A stretch of 64,000 bases of DNA, from positions 1-64,000 of the IMG/VR virus record IMGVR_UViG_3300020411_000483, one strand, 5' to 3'. Within the stretch, counting starts at the first letter, position 1. The number at the start of each line of letters is the position of its first letter. The notes under the pieces are model-generated. The model was given only the letters and a program-made list of their open reading frames with translations. It was not told where the DNA came from and did not search any database. The translations under genes and the position numbers were made by a program. Shown in pieces: positions 1-7,867 of this stretch. This DNA is from a virus.

Positions 1-1035
1 GTTGTTACCATTAAGAGCAGGAGCGTAGTCAAGAACGCCAGCCATTCCAAGAGCAGAAGCCACATCAGCAGAGCAGATGAGGATGTTGCCCTTCCCGCGA
101 CGAGTTTGCTGACCGATAGCGTTAGCATCTCGCTCTATCTGGAATAGAAGACCTTTAAATTTCTCAACAGACCATCTACCATTGGAGTCAACGTCTAAGT
201 CAAACTTACCAGCAGTAGCTGTGTTGTTTTGAGCACCAGCAACAGCGTTAGTATAGATTGTTCTAACGACTTCCCTGTTAATTTCAGCAAGGATTTCTGT
301 TGATAGGATGTTTGCAAGCTCCTGCTCGGCATCCAATCCATGAATTGCCTTGAGGTCTTGAGCCATCTCTATGCTGTACTCAGCTTTTAACGCACGGGCA
401 CGAGCAGTAACAGTTACTTTCTCGATTGAGAATCCCATCTCACGGAAGGCCGTGTTGGTGGCATTGCTGTCATCAAGAGCTTCAACTGTAGCAGTTGTCA
501 TACCAGTAGCATCACCTGTCTGCTCATATGTTCCAGCAGGGGAATCATTGAGAAGTGCAGGGTTGTTGCCTTCTGCGTCGTTGTTTGCAGATGAAGAAGC
601 ACCTGGATCGTAAGTGTTTCCACCACCACCAGAGAAACCTGCGTTAGGCTCATCGAAGAATGCTTCATCGTAACCACCAGCGGCTGGAGCACGCTCTGCA
701 CCGTAGTTGGTTCTCATTGCAAAGATAAGTCCTGTAGGACCTGTCATTGGTTGTACGCCTGCAACGTCATATGCAATAAGCATAGGCATTGAGCGTCTGA
801 TTAGGCTAATCAATACTGGGTCGAAACCTGCAACTGGACCAGTTGCTGTGTCGCCAGCAGTGTAACCTGTGGTTTGAAGAGTCTCAGTAAGTATCTTACC
901 CTCTTCACTAATTGCTTTTTCTTGGTTTTCAAGAAGTTGTGCGACTACGCCTTTCTTATAGGTATCACCGATCTCTGGAAGAGCGTCGTGATTCAGAACG
1001 GGTGCCCACTTTTCTTGGAGTGATTTAAGTGACAT
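1..1035 (-). CDS. gp23: Major capsid protein gp23 (3' part cut off by window edge)
   Basis: Forms the hexameric lattice of the T4-type head; cleaved by the gp21 protease during maturation. The visible 345 codons begin MSLKSLQEKWAPVL and run without a stop to the window edge, so the C-terminal part is missing. The N-terminal start, the stretch after 'LISLIRRSMPMLIAYDV' and the 'MRTNYGAERAP' segment match the T4-like cyanophage gp23 family. A Leu-Pro-Glu at residues 19-21 fits the L/I-X-E cleavage rule of gp21 and could be a processing site (inference). A GAGGAG ribosome site lies about 6 nt before the ATG. It is last in the order portal, core, protease, scaffold, capsid, as in T4, with a near-consensus late promoter in the gap before it. 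Confidence 0.95.
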   Translation of the reverse strand, partial: MSLKSLQEKWAPVLNHDALPEIGDTYKKGVVAQLLENQEKAISEEGKILTETLQTTGYTAGDTATGPVAGFDPVLISLIRRSMPMLIAYDVAGVQPMTGPTGLIFAMRTNYGAERAPAAGGYDEAFFDEPNAGFSGGGGNTYDPGASSSANNDAEGNNPALLNDSPAGTYEQTGDATGMTTATVEALDDSNATNTAFREMGFSIEKVTVTARARALKAEYSIEMAQDLKAIHGLDAEQELANILSTEILAEINREVVRTIYTNAVAGAQNNTATAGKFDLDVDSNGRWSVEKFKGLLFQIERDANAIGQQTRRGKGNILICSADVASALGMAGVLDYAPALNGNN

Positions 1036-1059
1036 TTGTCTCCTCTAAAAGTAGTTATT

Positions 1060-1067
1060 AATTTATA
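1060..1067 (-). promoter_or_regulatory. Late-promoter-like box before gp23
   Basis: Minus-strand TATAAATT, one base off the T4 late consensus TATAAATA, 25 nt upstream of the gp23 ATG and just after the gp22 stop. The spacing matches the other late boxes in the window. The mismatch makes this weaker than the rest. Confidence 0.5.
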
Positions 1068-1068
1068 A

Positions 1069-2109
1069 TCATTTAGACCAATTGCTTAAAGCATCAACGT
1101 ACTTAGACATTGATGTGCTATTGGTATCTTCCACAAGGGGTTCCCCTTTGTCTTCGGTAGGATCTGCAACCTCGGTTGCTTCCTTGCGAGCAAAGTAGCT
1201 TTCCTTGATTGTCTCGACCTTATTTCTAAAGTCTTCTTCAGTTTCAAACTCAACACCCTCGGCTAGAGAAGCGAGCTTCTCTCTCTGAGTTTCAGCAAGA
1301 CCTGCTGATACCTCATTCACGATTTCCATTCTTGTAAGTTGTCCAAGTCTCTTATTGAGTTGGACGTTAGCGTCGATTTGCTCATTGAGTTTTGCTTCCA
1401 TCTCATCAAGCTCTCCAACCATACCGTCAAGTAGGTTGAATTTTTCTTCGGGCACAGTCAAGTTGTGCTCTACGAAGAGTCCTTTTAGACCAGCAAAGAA
1501 TGATTCTGCCATCTCTACCTTAATACCGTGCTCGACAGCTAGTGCATTTTCTTCTAGCCAAGTCTTAGCAGCGTAGGAGATGTAATCATCAACCTTTTCG
1601 GCCAATTCTGTTTTGATTTTCTCTGTCTCTTCAGTCAGAGTTTCGTCAAATGCTTGTTGTACAATCTTAAGTTCCTCGTTAACCTTAGAGGTTACTGCGG
1701 CTTCAAAGATCGTTACGGCTCTGGCTCTGAATTCTTCTGATAATTCTTCACCAGCGACAAGAGCGTCAACATCTTCAGTAAAGTCGTATTTGGTTTCAGG
1801 CTCTTCTTGGATGACTTCTTCGTCATTCTCGACTTCCTCCTGCTTAGATGATGCGTCCGAAGGCTTCGTCTTCAGGGACTTATCCTTCTCTACACTAACA
1901 GAGTTAGCAGCAGATTTTCCAGCGTTTTTGGTGCCAGCGGCTCCTTCAAGTGAATCCGTATCTACGTGGACAACTTTCTTACCACTGCCACCCAGAGAAT
2001 CAGATGACCCAGAGGTGTCAATCTTTTCGGCTGGTTTAGCATTTTTGGTAACAACGTTAGAACCCTCAGACACTTCTTCCATATTATCTAATTTCTGATT
2101 GTCAGACAT
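1069..2109 (-). CDS. gp22: Prohead scaffold (core) protein gp22
   Basis: Main internal scaffold of the prohead; in T4 it is degraded by gp21 after assembly. The 346-aa product is highly charged. It has a low-complexity Ser/Lys/Asp/Glu N-terminal third (about residues 1-105) and a long Glu/Lys-rich helical stretch with coiled-coil character (about 110-290), as expected of the family. No enzymatic motif is visible. Position between protease gp21 and capsid gp23 is the canonical T4 arrangement. GGAG lies about 10 nt upstream of the ATG and a perfect late promoter box is 36 nt upstream. The assignment relies on position plus composition, since scaffold sequences diverge fast. Confidence 0.88.
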   Translation of the reverse strand: MSDNQKLDNMEEVSEGSNVVTKNAKPAEKIDTSGSSDSLGGSGKKVVHVDTDSLEGAAGTKNAGKSAANSVSVEKDKSLKTKPSDASSKQEEVENDEEVIQEEPETKYDFTEDVDALVAGEELSEEFRARAVTIFEAAVTSKVNEELKIVQQAFDETLTEETEKIKTELAEKVDDYISYAAKTWLEENALAVEHGIKVEMAESFFAGLKGLFVEHNLTVPEEKFNLLDGMVGELDEMEAKLNEQIDANVQLNKRLGQLTRMEIVNEVSAGLAETQREKLASLAEGVEFETEEDFRNKVETIKESYFARKEATEVADPTEDKGEPLVEDTNSTSMSKYVDALSNWSK

Positions 2110-2144
2110 TTGTTTTTACTCCGTTCAGTGCTTTAGTCTTTGAT

Positions 2145-2152
2145 TATTTATA
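2145..2152 (-). promoter_or_regulatory. Late promoter of gp22
   Basis: Minus-strand TATAAATA, an exact T4-type late promoter box, in the gap between the gp21 stop and the gp22 start, 36 nt before the gp22 ATG. In T4 such boxes are read by sigma gp55 with gp33 and the gp45 clamp. Confidence 0.8.
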
Positions 2153-2153
2153 A

Positions 2154-2798
2154 TTATAAACTCTTTAGAAACTTACTGAATGCGGAAACCTTCCGTTCTT
2201 GTAAGTTTATTAGAGTTGCCTCATCAATTTCCTGCTTAATTTGAGCAACAGCAGACTCTTTTAGTAAGCCGTTATCCCAAACCCACTCCTTTCCTTCCAT
2301 GATTCCATCTACAAATGCATCTGGAGCCGAAGGATCCGCTACTATATCAGCAGCAGTGGCAAGCATGAAGTCATCACAAACTATGTTACAGCCCTCTTCT
2401 TTCTTAAGAGAACCCATCCCACGACTAGAAACTCCTAGTCTTACACCTTCATCAAGTAAGTTTTTAGCAATTGATCCCATTGGTGTGTCAAGAATCTTGG
2501 CTCTACCAATGAAATTATTACCTTCTTGCTTTAGTGACTCGATCTTGTGGGACACACGATCAAGATTTATGCTAGGACCGTCGGGATGTCCTAACTCACC
2601 TAGAGCACGACCCTTTTGGATATGATGCTCATCATATTTAGCGACTTCTCTTTCGAGAGTCTTGACAGGATACTTCCTACCATTTTTATTTTGAAGTTCA
2701 GCCTGAAGGAATACACCTTCTATGAAGTGATTCTTCTTGCCTTCCTTTTCCTCAGATAGAAATTTAACCTGAGTTATTTCTTCAGCTATCAGTCTCAT
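2154..2798 (-). CDS. gp21: Prohead maturation protease gp21
   Basis: Serine protease that cleaves scaffold and capsid proteins once the prohead is complete. The 214-aa product has the family features: 'NKNGRKYP' near residue 38, the His motif GELGHPDGP with His71, and the Ser motif GVSSRGMG with Ser124/125, the expected catalytic His and Ser. It overlaps the upstream core-protein gene by 17 nt, so the two are probably translationally coupled. Its length matches T4 gp21 (about 212 aa). No promoter lies directly upstream; it should be read from the box at 3181-3188. Confidence 0.93.
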   Translation of the reverse strand: MRLIAEEITQVKFLSEEKEGKKNHFIEGVFLQAELQNKNGRKYPVKTLEREVAKYDEHHIQKGRALGELGHPDGPSINLDRVSHKIESLKQEGNNFIGRAKILDTPMGSIAKNLLDEGVRLGVSSRGMGSLKKEEGCNIVCDDFMLATAADIVADPSAPDAFVDGIMEGKEWVWDNGLLKESAVAQIKQEIDEATLINLQERKVSAFSKFLKSL

Positions 2799-3153
2799 CT
2801 TCGGGTTCCTCCTCTTGGTTTACTTCATCAGTCTCAGCAGATGCCTCTACTGATGCTGGGGTTCCAGGAGCTTCCTCACCTTCTGGGGGATCTTCTGGAA
2901 GACGCACACCAGATGTATCTACATCTGTTACTTCAGCATCACCTACTCCGTCAATAGATTTCTCTACTTCATCAGCAGATGCCTGAGCAGTGTCGTCTAG
3001 GTCAAAGCCCATCTGCTTTGCAAACTCAAGCTTCTTTGCTTGAATCATGTCATATGTAGTCGCTGAAATAGCGTCATTGGTGGCATCAATAGCCGAAGCT
3101 TTCTGGTCACCAAATATTTTATCTACAATATCAAGGGCTGCATCTGATGGCAT
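2782..3153 (-). CDS. Small acidic prohead core protein (gp67/gp68-like)
   Basis: A 123-aa protein lying between portal gp20 and protease gp21, where T4 has core genes 67 and 68. The N-terminal half (about residues 1-50) looks helical and contains 'AKKLEFAKQMGFD'. The C-terminal half is extremely acidic and rich in Pro, Ala and Glu (about 65-123). An acidic tail is a known property of T4 gp67. I infer a prohead core role from position and composition; sequence alone does not separate gp67 from gp68. A CTAAATAG late box lies 28 nt upstream of the start. Confidence 0.7.
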   Translation of the reverse strand: MPSDAALDIVDKIFGDQKASAIDATNDAISATTYDMIQAKKLEFAKQMGFDLDDTAQASADEVEKSIDGVGDAEVTDVDTSGVRLPEDPPEGEEAPGTPASVEASAETDEVNQEEEPEDETDS

Positions 3154-3180
3154 AACGATAAATCCTAGTCAATACAACAA

Positions 3181-3188
3181 CTATTTAG
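3181..3188 (-). promoter_or_regulatory. Late promoter of the core protein/gp21 pair
   Basis: Minus-strand CTAAATAG, the CTAAATA variant of the late box, between the gp20 stop and the core-protein start, 28 nt before that ATG. Confidence 0.65.
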
Positions 3189-3191
3189 CAA

Positions 3192-4793
3192 TTAAAACTC
3201 TGCTCTTTTCAAATCTGCGGGGTCAGGTTGAATTTCTTCCTGTGCAGGAGCTGCTTCTGCGCCAGCAGCAGGGTCAATTCCTGCCTCCATTGCAGCTAAT
3301 TCTTCAGGGCTTTGTATGATACCTGCTTCAGTTTCTTCTTCTATCTGCTTATCAATTTCCTTGATTTCAACGTCTGTCTGCTTAAGTACTTGACGACGAA
3401 TGTAGTCCACAGAGAAGTATTTGCCTACAAATGGATCCATTGTAGCAACTTGATTCATCCTCTCATTGCGGATTTCAATCTCTTTTAATTCTGTGAAGTA
3501 GTTGTCAGCAACATAATCAAACTGGATATGCTCCTTCATGGTATCCCAGTCTTCAAGTGTTACAATACCTTTAAGAACAAGTTGAGTTTTGAGCAAATCA
3601 ATAAACATCTCAGAGAAACGTTTACGCAATCTTGCGACAAACTTCTGGAATTTAACTTCGTCTCTGGTTATCTCAGCAGCACGACCAATGTTAAATGTAG
3701 TCTCTGTCTCCAGTCTGGAGTTAGGTACGTTTAATGACTTGTATAATTTCTTCTGGAAATACTTAACGTCTTCTAATTCACCTAAGTTTTGTCCACCTGG
3801 TAGTGTAGTAATCTCAGTACCTCTACCACCTTCTCTCCTAGGTAACCAGAAATCTTCTAGCATAGAAAGGAATTTCTTATCATCCTTAATCTCACCAGTG
3901 TTAGCATCATATACAAGTTTGTTTCTGTAACGACCCATTACCTCACGGAGGTATTGCTCTGCTTTATTCTTAGGTAAGTTACCAACATCGATGTAGAATA
4001 TTCTACGCTCTGGTGCTCTTGACAATCTGTATATAACAAGAGAGTCTTCAATCATCCTTAACTGGTTGACTGCTTTAATTGCTTTATGCAAATGACTCAA
4101 TGTCATGTTCTTATTCAAGTCCATGATACCTGAATGAACATAACAAATAGAATCTGGAGCAATCTTTAATCCCTGTGTAGGAGTTTGATTCTTCAGACCC
4201 TTTGGATCGTATAGGTAGTATGATGCAGACCTTTGAGTCAACATCTCATTGATTCCTAATCCTGGTCTTAAATCCTGTTTCTTCTTCTCGTGCTCTGAAA
4301 CCTTACGGATTTTACGAGGATCAATGTAACGTAATTCTATTAGACCTTCTCTAGGTTTCTTAGGGTCTATTACCTTATGATAAAATAATCTCCCATCAAC
4401 ATACCAGCGACGGAAGATTTCATAACTTCTATTTTCAAAATCTAATAAGCGAAGAATCTCTTGGAATTCCTCCCTCATTATTTTCTTAATCTTTTCTCCA
4501 ACCTTTAAGTTGGACAATTCTAATTCTACTGGGACATCATCAAAGTTACCACAAATAGTTTCATTAACGATATCATCAACAGCAGCATCACACTCAGGTT
4601 GTAGAACCATCTCTCTATAACGAGAGATTAATTGAAATTCATTTCTTACCTGACCATCAAAATCGATAGAGTAACCATAGTGACCACCCCCTGCAACGGG
4701 TTGTGATCCATCCAGGTTATCTTTTTGCACGAAGGAAGGCCCCTTCGGAGCCTTCTTCTTGCGATCTAACGAAAAACCAAATAGCTGAGACAT
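3192..4793 (-). CDS. gp20: Portal vertex protein gp20
   Basis: Dodecameric portal through which DNA is packaged and ejected; it also nucleates the prohead. The 533-aa product has the family opening (MSQLFGFS, then a 'GGHYGYSIDFDG' segment) and conserved central stretches such as 'RRWYVDGRLFYHKVIDPK' and 'RAPERRIFYIDVGNLPK', long used as marker regions for cyanophage typing. Length is near T4 gp20 (524 aa). The C-terminal about 60 residues are acidic and Ala/Pro/Glu-rich. A perfect late box lies 33 nt upstream of the ATG, and the gene is followed directly by the core protein. Confidence 0.96.
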   Translation of the reverse strand: MSQLFGFSLDRKKKAPKGPSFVQKDNLDGSQPVAGGGHYGYSIDFDGQVRNEFQLISRYREMVLQPECDAAVDDIVNETICGNFDDVPVELELSNLKVGEKIKKIMREEFQEILRLLDFENRSYEIFRRWYVDGRLFYHKVIDPKKPREGLIELRYIDPRKIRKVSEHEKKKQDLRPGLGINEMLTQRSASYYLYDPKGLKNQTPTQGLKIAPDSICYVHSGIMDLNKNMTLSHLHKAIKAVNQLRMIEDSLVIYRLSRAPERRIFYIDVGNLPKNKAEQYLREVMGRYRNKLVYDANTGEIKDDKKFLSMLEDFWLPRREGGRGTEITTLPGGQNLGELEDVKYFQKKLYKSLNVPNSRLETETTFNIGRAAEITRDEVKFQKFVARLRKRFSEMFIDLLKTQLVLKGIVTLEDWDTMKEHIQFDYVADNYFTELKEIEIRNERMNQVATMDPFVGKYFSVDYIRRQVLKQTDVEIKEIDKQIEEETEAGIIQSPEELAAMEAGIDPAAGAEAAPAQEEIQPDPADLKRAEF

Positions 4794-4825
4794 TATATTT
4801 TTTGACTTAGTTTAAATCCCTACCT

Positions 4826-4833
4826 TATTTATA
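4826..4833 (-). promoter_or_regulatory. Late promoter of gp20
   Basis: Minus-strand TATAAATA in the gap between gp19 and gp20, 33 nt before the gp20 ATG. The box sits in the loop of an imperfect inverted repeat (about 4811-4841). Confidence 0.78.
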
Positions 4834-4849
4834 GGGGTTTGGAAGTCGG

Positions 4850-5452
4850 TTATTTCTTAGCCGCTTCAGGAGTCCAGTATTGGACTTGTAGCTCAACAGT
4901 GAATTCTTCCACTGCGTCGTTACTTCCGAAGTCTAAGTCTATTGCAGCAACGTTACTTGGGAATACGTTGTAGAATTTATAACCTTTAAGAATCTTAGGA
5001 GCCTCAGTCTTATTACCTGTTGCTACAGTTGCACCTGTGTCTCTGGCAAGTTGCCAAACACTCATGTCTGCAAAGTAACCAGTTGAATCACTGTCGTCAC
5101 CTAATGTGCCAGCAGCAGTAAAGTTTTCATTACTTGCTTGAATTGCGTCAACCCATAACTCGAATGCATTCCTTAAGACGAAACCAGAATCATTCATGAT
5201 TGTGATTGTCCATGGCTCGAATGTACGGTCTCCAGCAATCTTTAATACTCTTCCTCGGAAGGGTACTTCAATTACTCCGATTTGTGATGCGGGTAAATTA
5301 GCAGCTCTAACTGTAAACTTTCCAAGGTTTGAAAGTGCTGCGTCGTTTATTATACCTGTTGGGAAGTTTAAATCCACCTGAAACAGGTTAGGGCGAGCGA
5401 AGTCGGATACAACACTTGCCTTAAAGTCATCAATAGTGCCTCTAATTGCCAT
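4850..5452 (-). CDS. gp19: Tail tube protein gp19
   Basis: Hexameric rings of gp19 form the inner tail tube. The 200-aa product begins MAIRGTIDDFKASV and continues with 'DFARPNLFQVDLNFP', as in the T4-like tube family; T4 gp19 is 163 aa. The segment 'PFRGRVLKIAGDRTFEPW' at about residues 64-81 is a family signature. It has its own CTAAATAG late box 25 nt upstream and is separated from sheath gene gp18 by a strong terminator, so tube and sheath are transcribed as independent units here. Confidence 0.95.
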   Translation of the reverse strand: MAIRGTIDDFKASVVSDFARPNLFQVDLNFPTGIINDAALSNLGKFTVRAANLPASQIGVIEVPFRGRVLKIAGDRTFEPWTITIMNDSGFVLRNAFELWVDAIQASNENFTAAGTLGDDSDSTGYFADMSVWQLARDTGATVATGNKTEAPKILKGYKFYNVFPSNVAAIDLDFGSNDAVEEFTVELQVQYWTPEAAKK

Positions 5453-5476
5453 TGTTTTTTATAGCTCCGTTTGCAA

Positions 5477-5484
5477 CTATTTAG
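5477..5484 (-). promoter_or_regulatory. Late promoter of gp19
   Basis: Minus-strand CTAAATAG, 25 nt before the gp19 ATG and directly downstream of the gp18 terminator. Confidence 0.68.
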
Positions 5485-5503
5485 ACTTTCCGCTTTTTTG
5501 ACA

Positions 5504-5530
5504 CAAAAAAAGAGACCCCGTAGGGTCTCT
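5504..5530 (-). terminator. Rho-independent terminator after gp18
   Basis: Perfect 8-bp stem (5511-5518 with 5523-5530; AGAGACCC pairing GGGTCTCT) closing a 4-nt loop that reads UACG on the transcribed strand, a UNCG-class stable tetraloop with C-G closing pair. It is followed on the minus strand by seven U (5510-5504). It lies between the gp18 stop (5549) and the gp19 promoter. Confidence 0.93.
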
Positions 5531-5548
5531 TGATTGTTTTTATTTAAT

Positions 5549-7807
5549 TTAACCAGCAACCTCAGCGAAAGAAACGCCAGTTCTTGTTGCTACGAATGTT
5601 AGAGTAATGTAGTTAATCGTGCGAGTTGGTTTCACGAATATCTCTGCGTAGAATTCTCCACGGTCAACAGATGCTGGTGGGTTATTCTCCTCGTCACACT
5701 TGACTAAGAAGTCTGTTACACCACGACGACCTTGGACATCTCTCAAGTATGGCTCAACAATGTTGAGGAAGAGATTTCTTTGTGCCTCATCGTTTTGCTC
5801 GAAGAGTTGTGTCTTAGCAGCAGTGCTAATAACTCTCTCGATAACAAGGAATAAGCGACGGACGTTGATTCTATCGAATGCACTTGCGAATCCTTGAGCA
5901 GTTTTGTCACCGAATAATACGATGCCTTGTCCTGGGAAGGAAACAACAGGGTTAATTCTATTTGCATAGAGGGTATCACGCTGTGTCTTGTTAGGTGAAT
6001 ATGCAATTTTAATTGCATTTCTTAATCCACCACGAGAGAAACCAGCAGGTGAGAACCATGGTTCTGCTATCTCAGCAGTTTGAAGTACTAGTCCAGCAAT
6101 GTCTCCGTTGCAAGGGACATAACGATAAACATCATTATACTTGTCATAGATGTACTTGTAACCAGAGTCAAATACGCAATAGTTACTTGAAGGTAACTGG
6201 TCGAAGTAATCAACTATATTTGTTGTAATTTGTGCAGGGTCAGTTATACCAATAACGTCTGCTCTTGTTGGTGAGAAGAATGCCATGCAGTCACGACGCT
6301 CTTCAACAATGTTTGTAATTGATGTTGCCTTAGCAATAGCAGCAGCATCCGTTGCACCAGCTGGTCCAGAAAGGATGAAGTCAATTGTTTGTGATTCAGG
6401 GTCATCAACTAAACCATATGCAGTAGCGATGTCAGTATTAGAAACTGTATATACACCTGAGCCAGTTGTATATGTTGCACCACTTGCTAGGCGATAGTAG
6501 TGTGTTGAGTTGGACTTAGATCCAATTGTGATAGCACCACTTGGATATGCAGTAGTACCAGCAGCGGAACGAAGTAGGTTAAATCTGCGGTTGATAGCAG
6601 ATAGTGACCAGTTACCATCTGAAGCAGTTGCGTTTCCTGTGAAAGGAGCAGCTTCATCAGATCCCCAATAGATGTATTGTGACTTCTGCTTGATAACTTC
6701 TTTGTAGTAGTTAACTTCACCAACAGAAGACTTACCGTCAGTTGCTTTAGATACACCAACGAATCTTTCTAAGATTGATCCAGGGTTACCAGTAATTTCT
6801 CCGTCAACGTCAACAACCAAGATATGTAATTCATCATTCTCTCCACCAACTGAGTTAGCGTAGATAGAAGTTCCAGGTCTTGGAGCAACGTTAATCCACT
6901 TAGAACCAGGTAGATACTCACGCTCTGCATACTCATTTCTTACTGAAGTAACAGTAGCAGCGTTAGATGCACTGTCTGTAAGAGCATCAGAAGCAGCGAA
7001 GTCGATGCTTGCTTTGTCCTTACCAATGTAAAGAAGACGAGTAATACCAGCAGTACCGATAACAGCAGTGTTACTTCCTTGAGTTACAGTCTGACCATCA
7101 GCGATGATACCAGTAACACCACCTGAAGGAATACCGATTTCAAGAATCTTGTTACCTGCATCCCATGCTAGGACATCAACTGCTTCAGCAGAACCACCAA
7201 TTCCGATACTTGTAGAAGCACCAGGTACGAATGTTCCAACTAGAGTTGTTACTGTTAGACGAATTGAATACTTATATACTTTACCTTTTGCACCTGATGC
7301 AGCAGTTAGAGCTAAATCTTCAGCATATCTCCACTCGTTACCTGATCCAGGAGCAGGGATTACAGCAATCTGGTCAGGACCAGCGTCTGTTGCGAAGATA
7401 CCTAGGGAGTTTCCAAGTAAGCCAGGAGTTCTCGATGCATAAGTCCAAGCGTTGCTATTGCTACTCTCGTAAGTTGTCTCGTAGTCTTGTAAATTCTTGA
7501 TTAAAGGAGCAGTACCTGTATCAACAGCATTCTTCAATGCACTGTCATTGATACGGATAGTCTTTAAGATACCACCATAGGATAAAAACTGTGCAGCAGT
7601 AAACCAGAACTCATAGTTGTTCTCATTCGGCTCACCGAAAACTGAAACCAGACTCCTTTCAGAAGCGATTTGCACAATCTCTTCGACTGGCCCTTGTGCA
7701 AATGGAGCTGCTAAAACTCCGATATTAAAACCAGCTGGAGCAGTTACGGTGGTAAGATCCCTTTCCTGTACTACTACACCTGGAGAAAGCTGATTAGAAA
7801 CGCCCAT
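5549..7807 (-). CDS. gp18: Contractile tail sheath protein gp18
   Basis: Sheath subunit that contracts to drive the tube through the host envelope. The 752-aa product begins MGVSNQLSPGVVVQERDLTT, the classical sheath N-terminus, and its C-terminal region (about residues 560-752, containing 'NPVVSFPGQGIVLFGDKT' and 'NVRRLFLVIERVI') is the conserved sheath core that makes the handshake interactions. It is about 90 aa longer than T4 gp18 (659 aa). Much of the extra length is a Gly/Val/Thr-rich beta segment at about residues 185-270, resembling small modules in other structural proteins here. It has its own late box 42 nt upstream and a strong terminator downstream. Confidence 0.95.
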   Translation of the reverse strand: MGVSNQLSPGVVVQERDLTTVTAPAGFNIGVLAAPFAQGPVEEIVQIASERSLVSVFGEPNENNYEFWFTAAQFLSYGGILKTIRINDSALKNAVDTGTAPLIKNLQDYETTYESSNSNAWTYASRTPGLLGNSLGIFATDAGPDQIAVIPAPGSGNEWRYAEDLALTAASGAKGKVYKYSIRLTVTTLVGTFVPGASTSIGIGGSAEAVDVLAWDAGNKILEIGIPSGGVTGIIADGQTVTQGSNTAVIGTAGITRLLYIGKDKASIDFAASDALTDSASNAATVTSVRNEYAEREYLPGSKWINVAPRPGTSIYANSVGGENDELHILVVDVDGEITGNPGSILERFVGVSKATDGKSSVGEVNYYKEVIKQKSQYIYWGSDEAAPFTGNATASDGNWSLSAINRRFNLLRSAAGTTAYPSGAITIGSKSNSTHYYRLASGATYTTGSGVYTVSNTDIATAYGLVDDPESQTIDFILSGPAGATDAAAIAKATSITNIVEERRDCMAFFSPTRADVIGITDPAQITTNIVDYFDQLPSSNYCVFDSGYKYIYDKYNDVYRYVPCNGDIAGLVLQTAEIAEPWFSPAGFSRGGLRNAIKIAYSPNKTQRDTLYANRINPVVSFPGQGIVLFGDKTAQGFASAFDRINVRRLFLVIERVISTAAKTQLFEQNDEAQRNLFLNIVEPYLRDVQGRRGVTDFLVKCDEENNPPASVDRGEFYAEIFVKPTRTINYITLTFVATRTGVSFAEVAG

Positions 7808-7848
7808 TAGTAAAACTCCGTTTGATTAGTGCATCGTTTGTCTAAGAA

Positions 7849-7856
7849 TATTTATA
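7849..7856 (-). promoter_or_regulatory. Late promoter of gp18
   Basis: Minus-strand TATAAATA, exact consensus, in the gp17-gp18 gap, 42 nt before the gp18 ATG. Confidence 0.8.
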
Positions 7857-7867
7857 ATTTTGAAACG

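Noticed and set aside
1355-2098. Plus-strand frames antisense to gp22 and a 67-codon frame inside gp23 (498-701)
   Set aside because: Serine-rich or low-complexity shadows of acidic or charged genes on the minus strand, with no supporting signals.
4811-4841. Inverted repeat around the gp20 promoter considered as a terminator
   Set aside because: One mismatch in an AT-rich stem and no U tract follows; the loop is the late promoter box itself.
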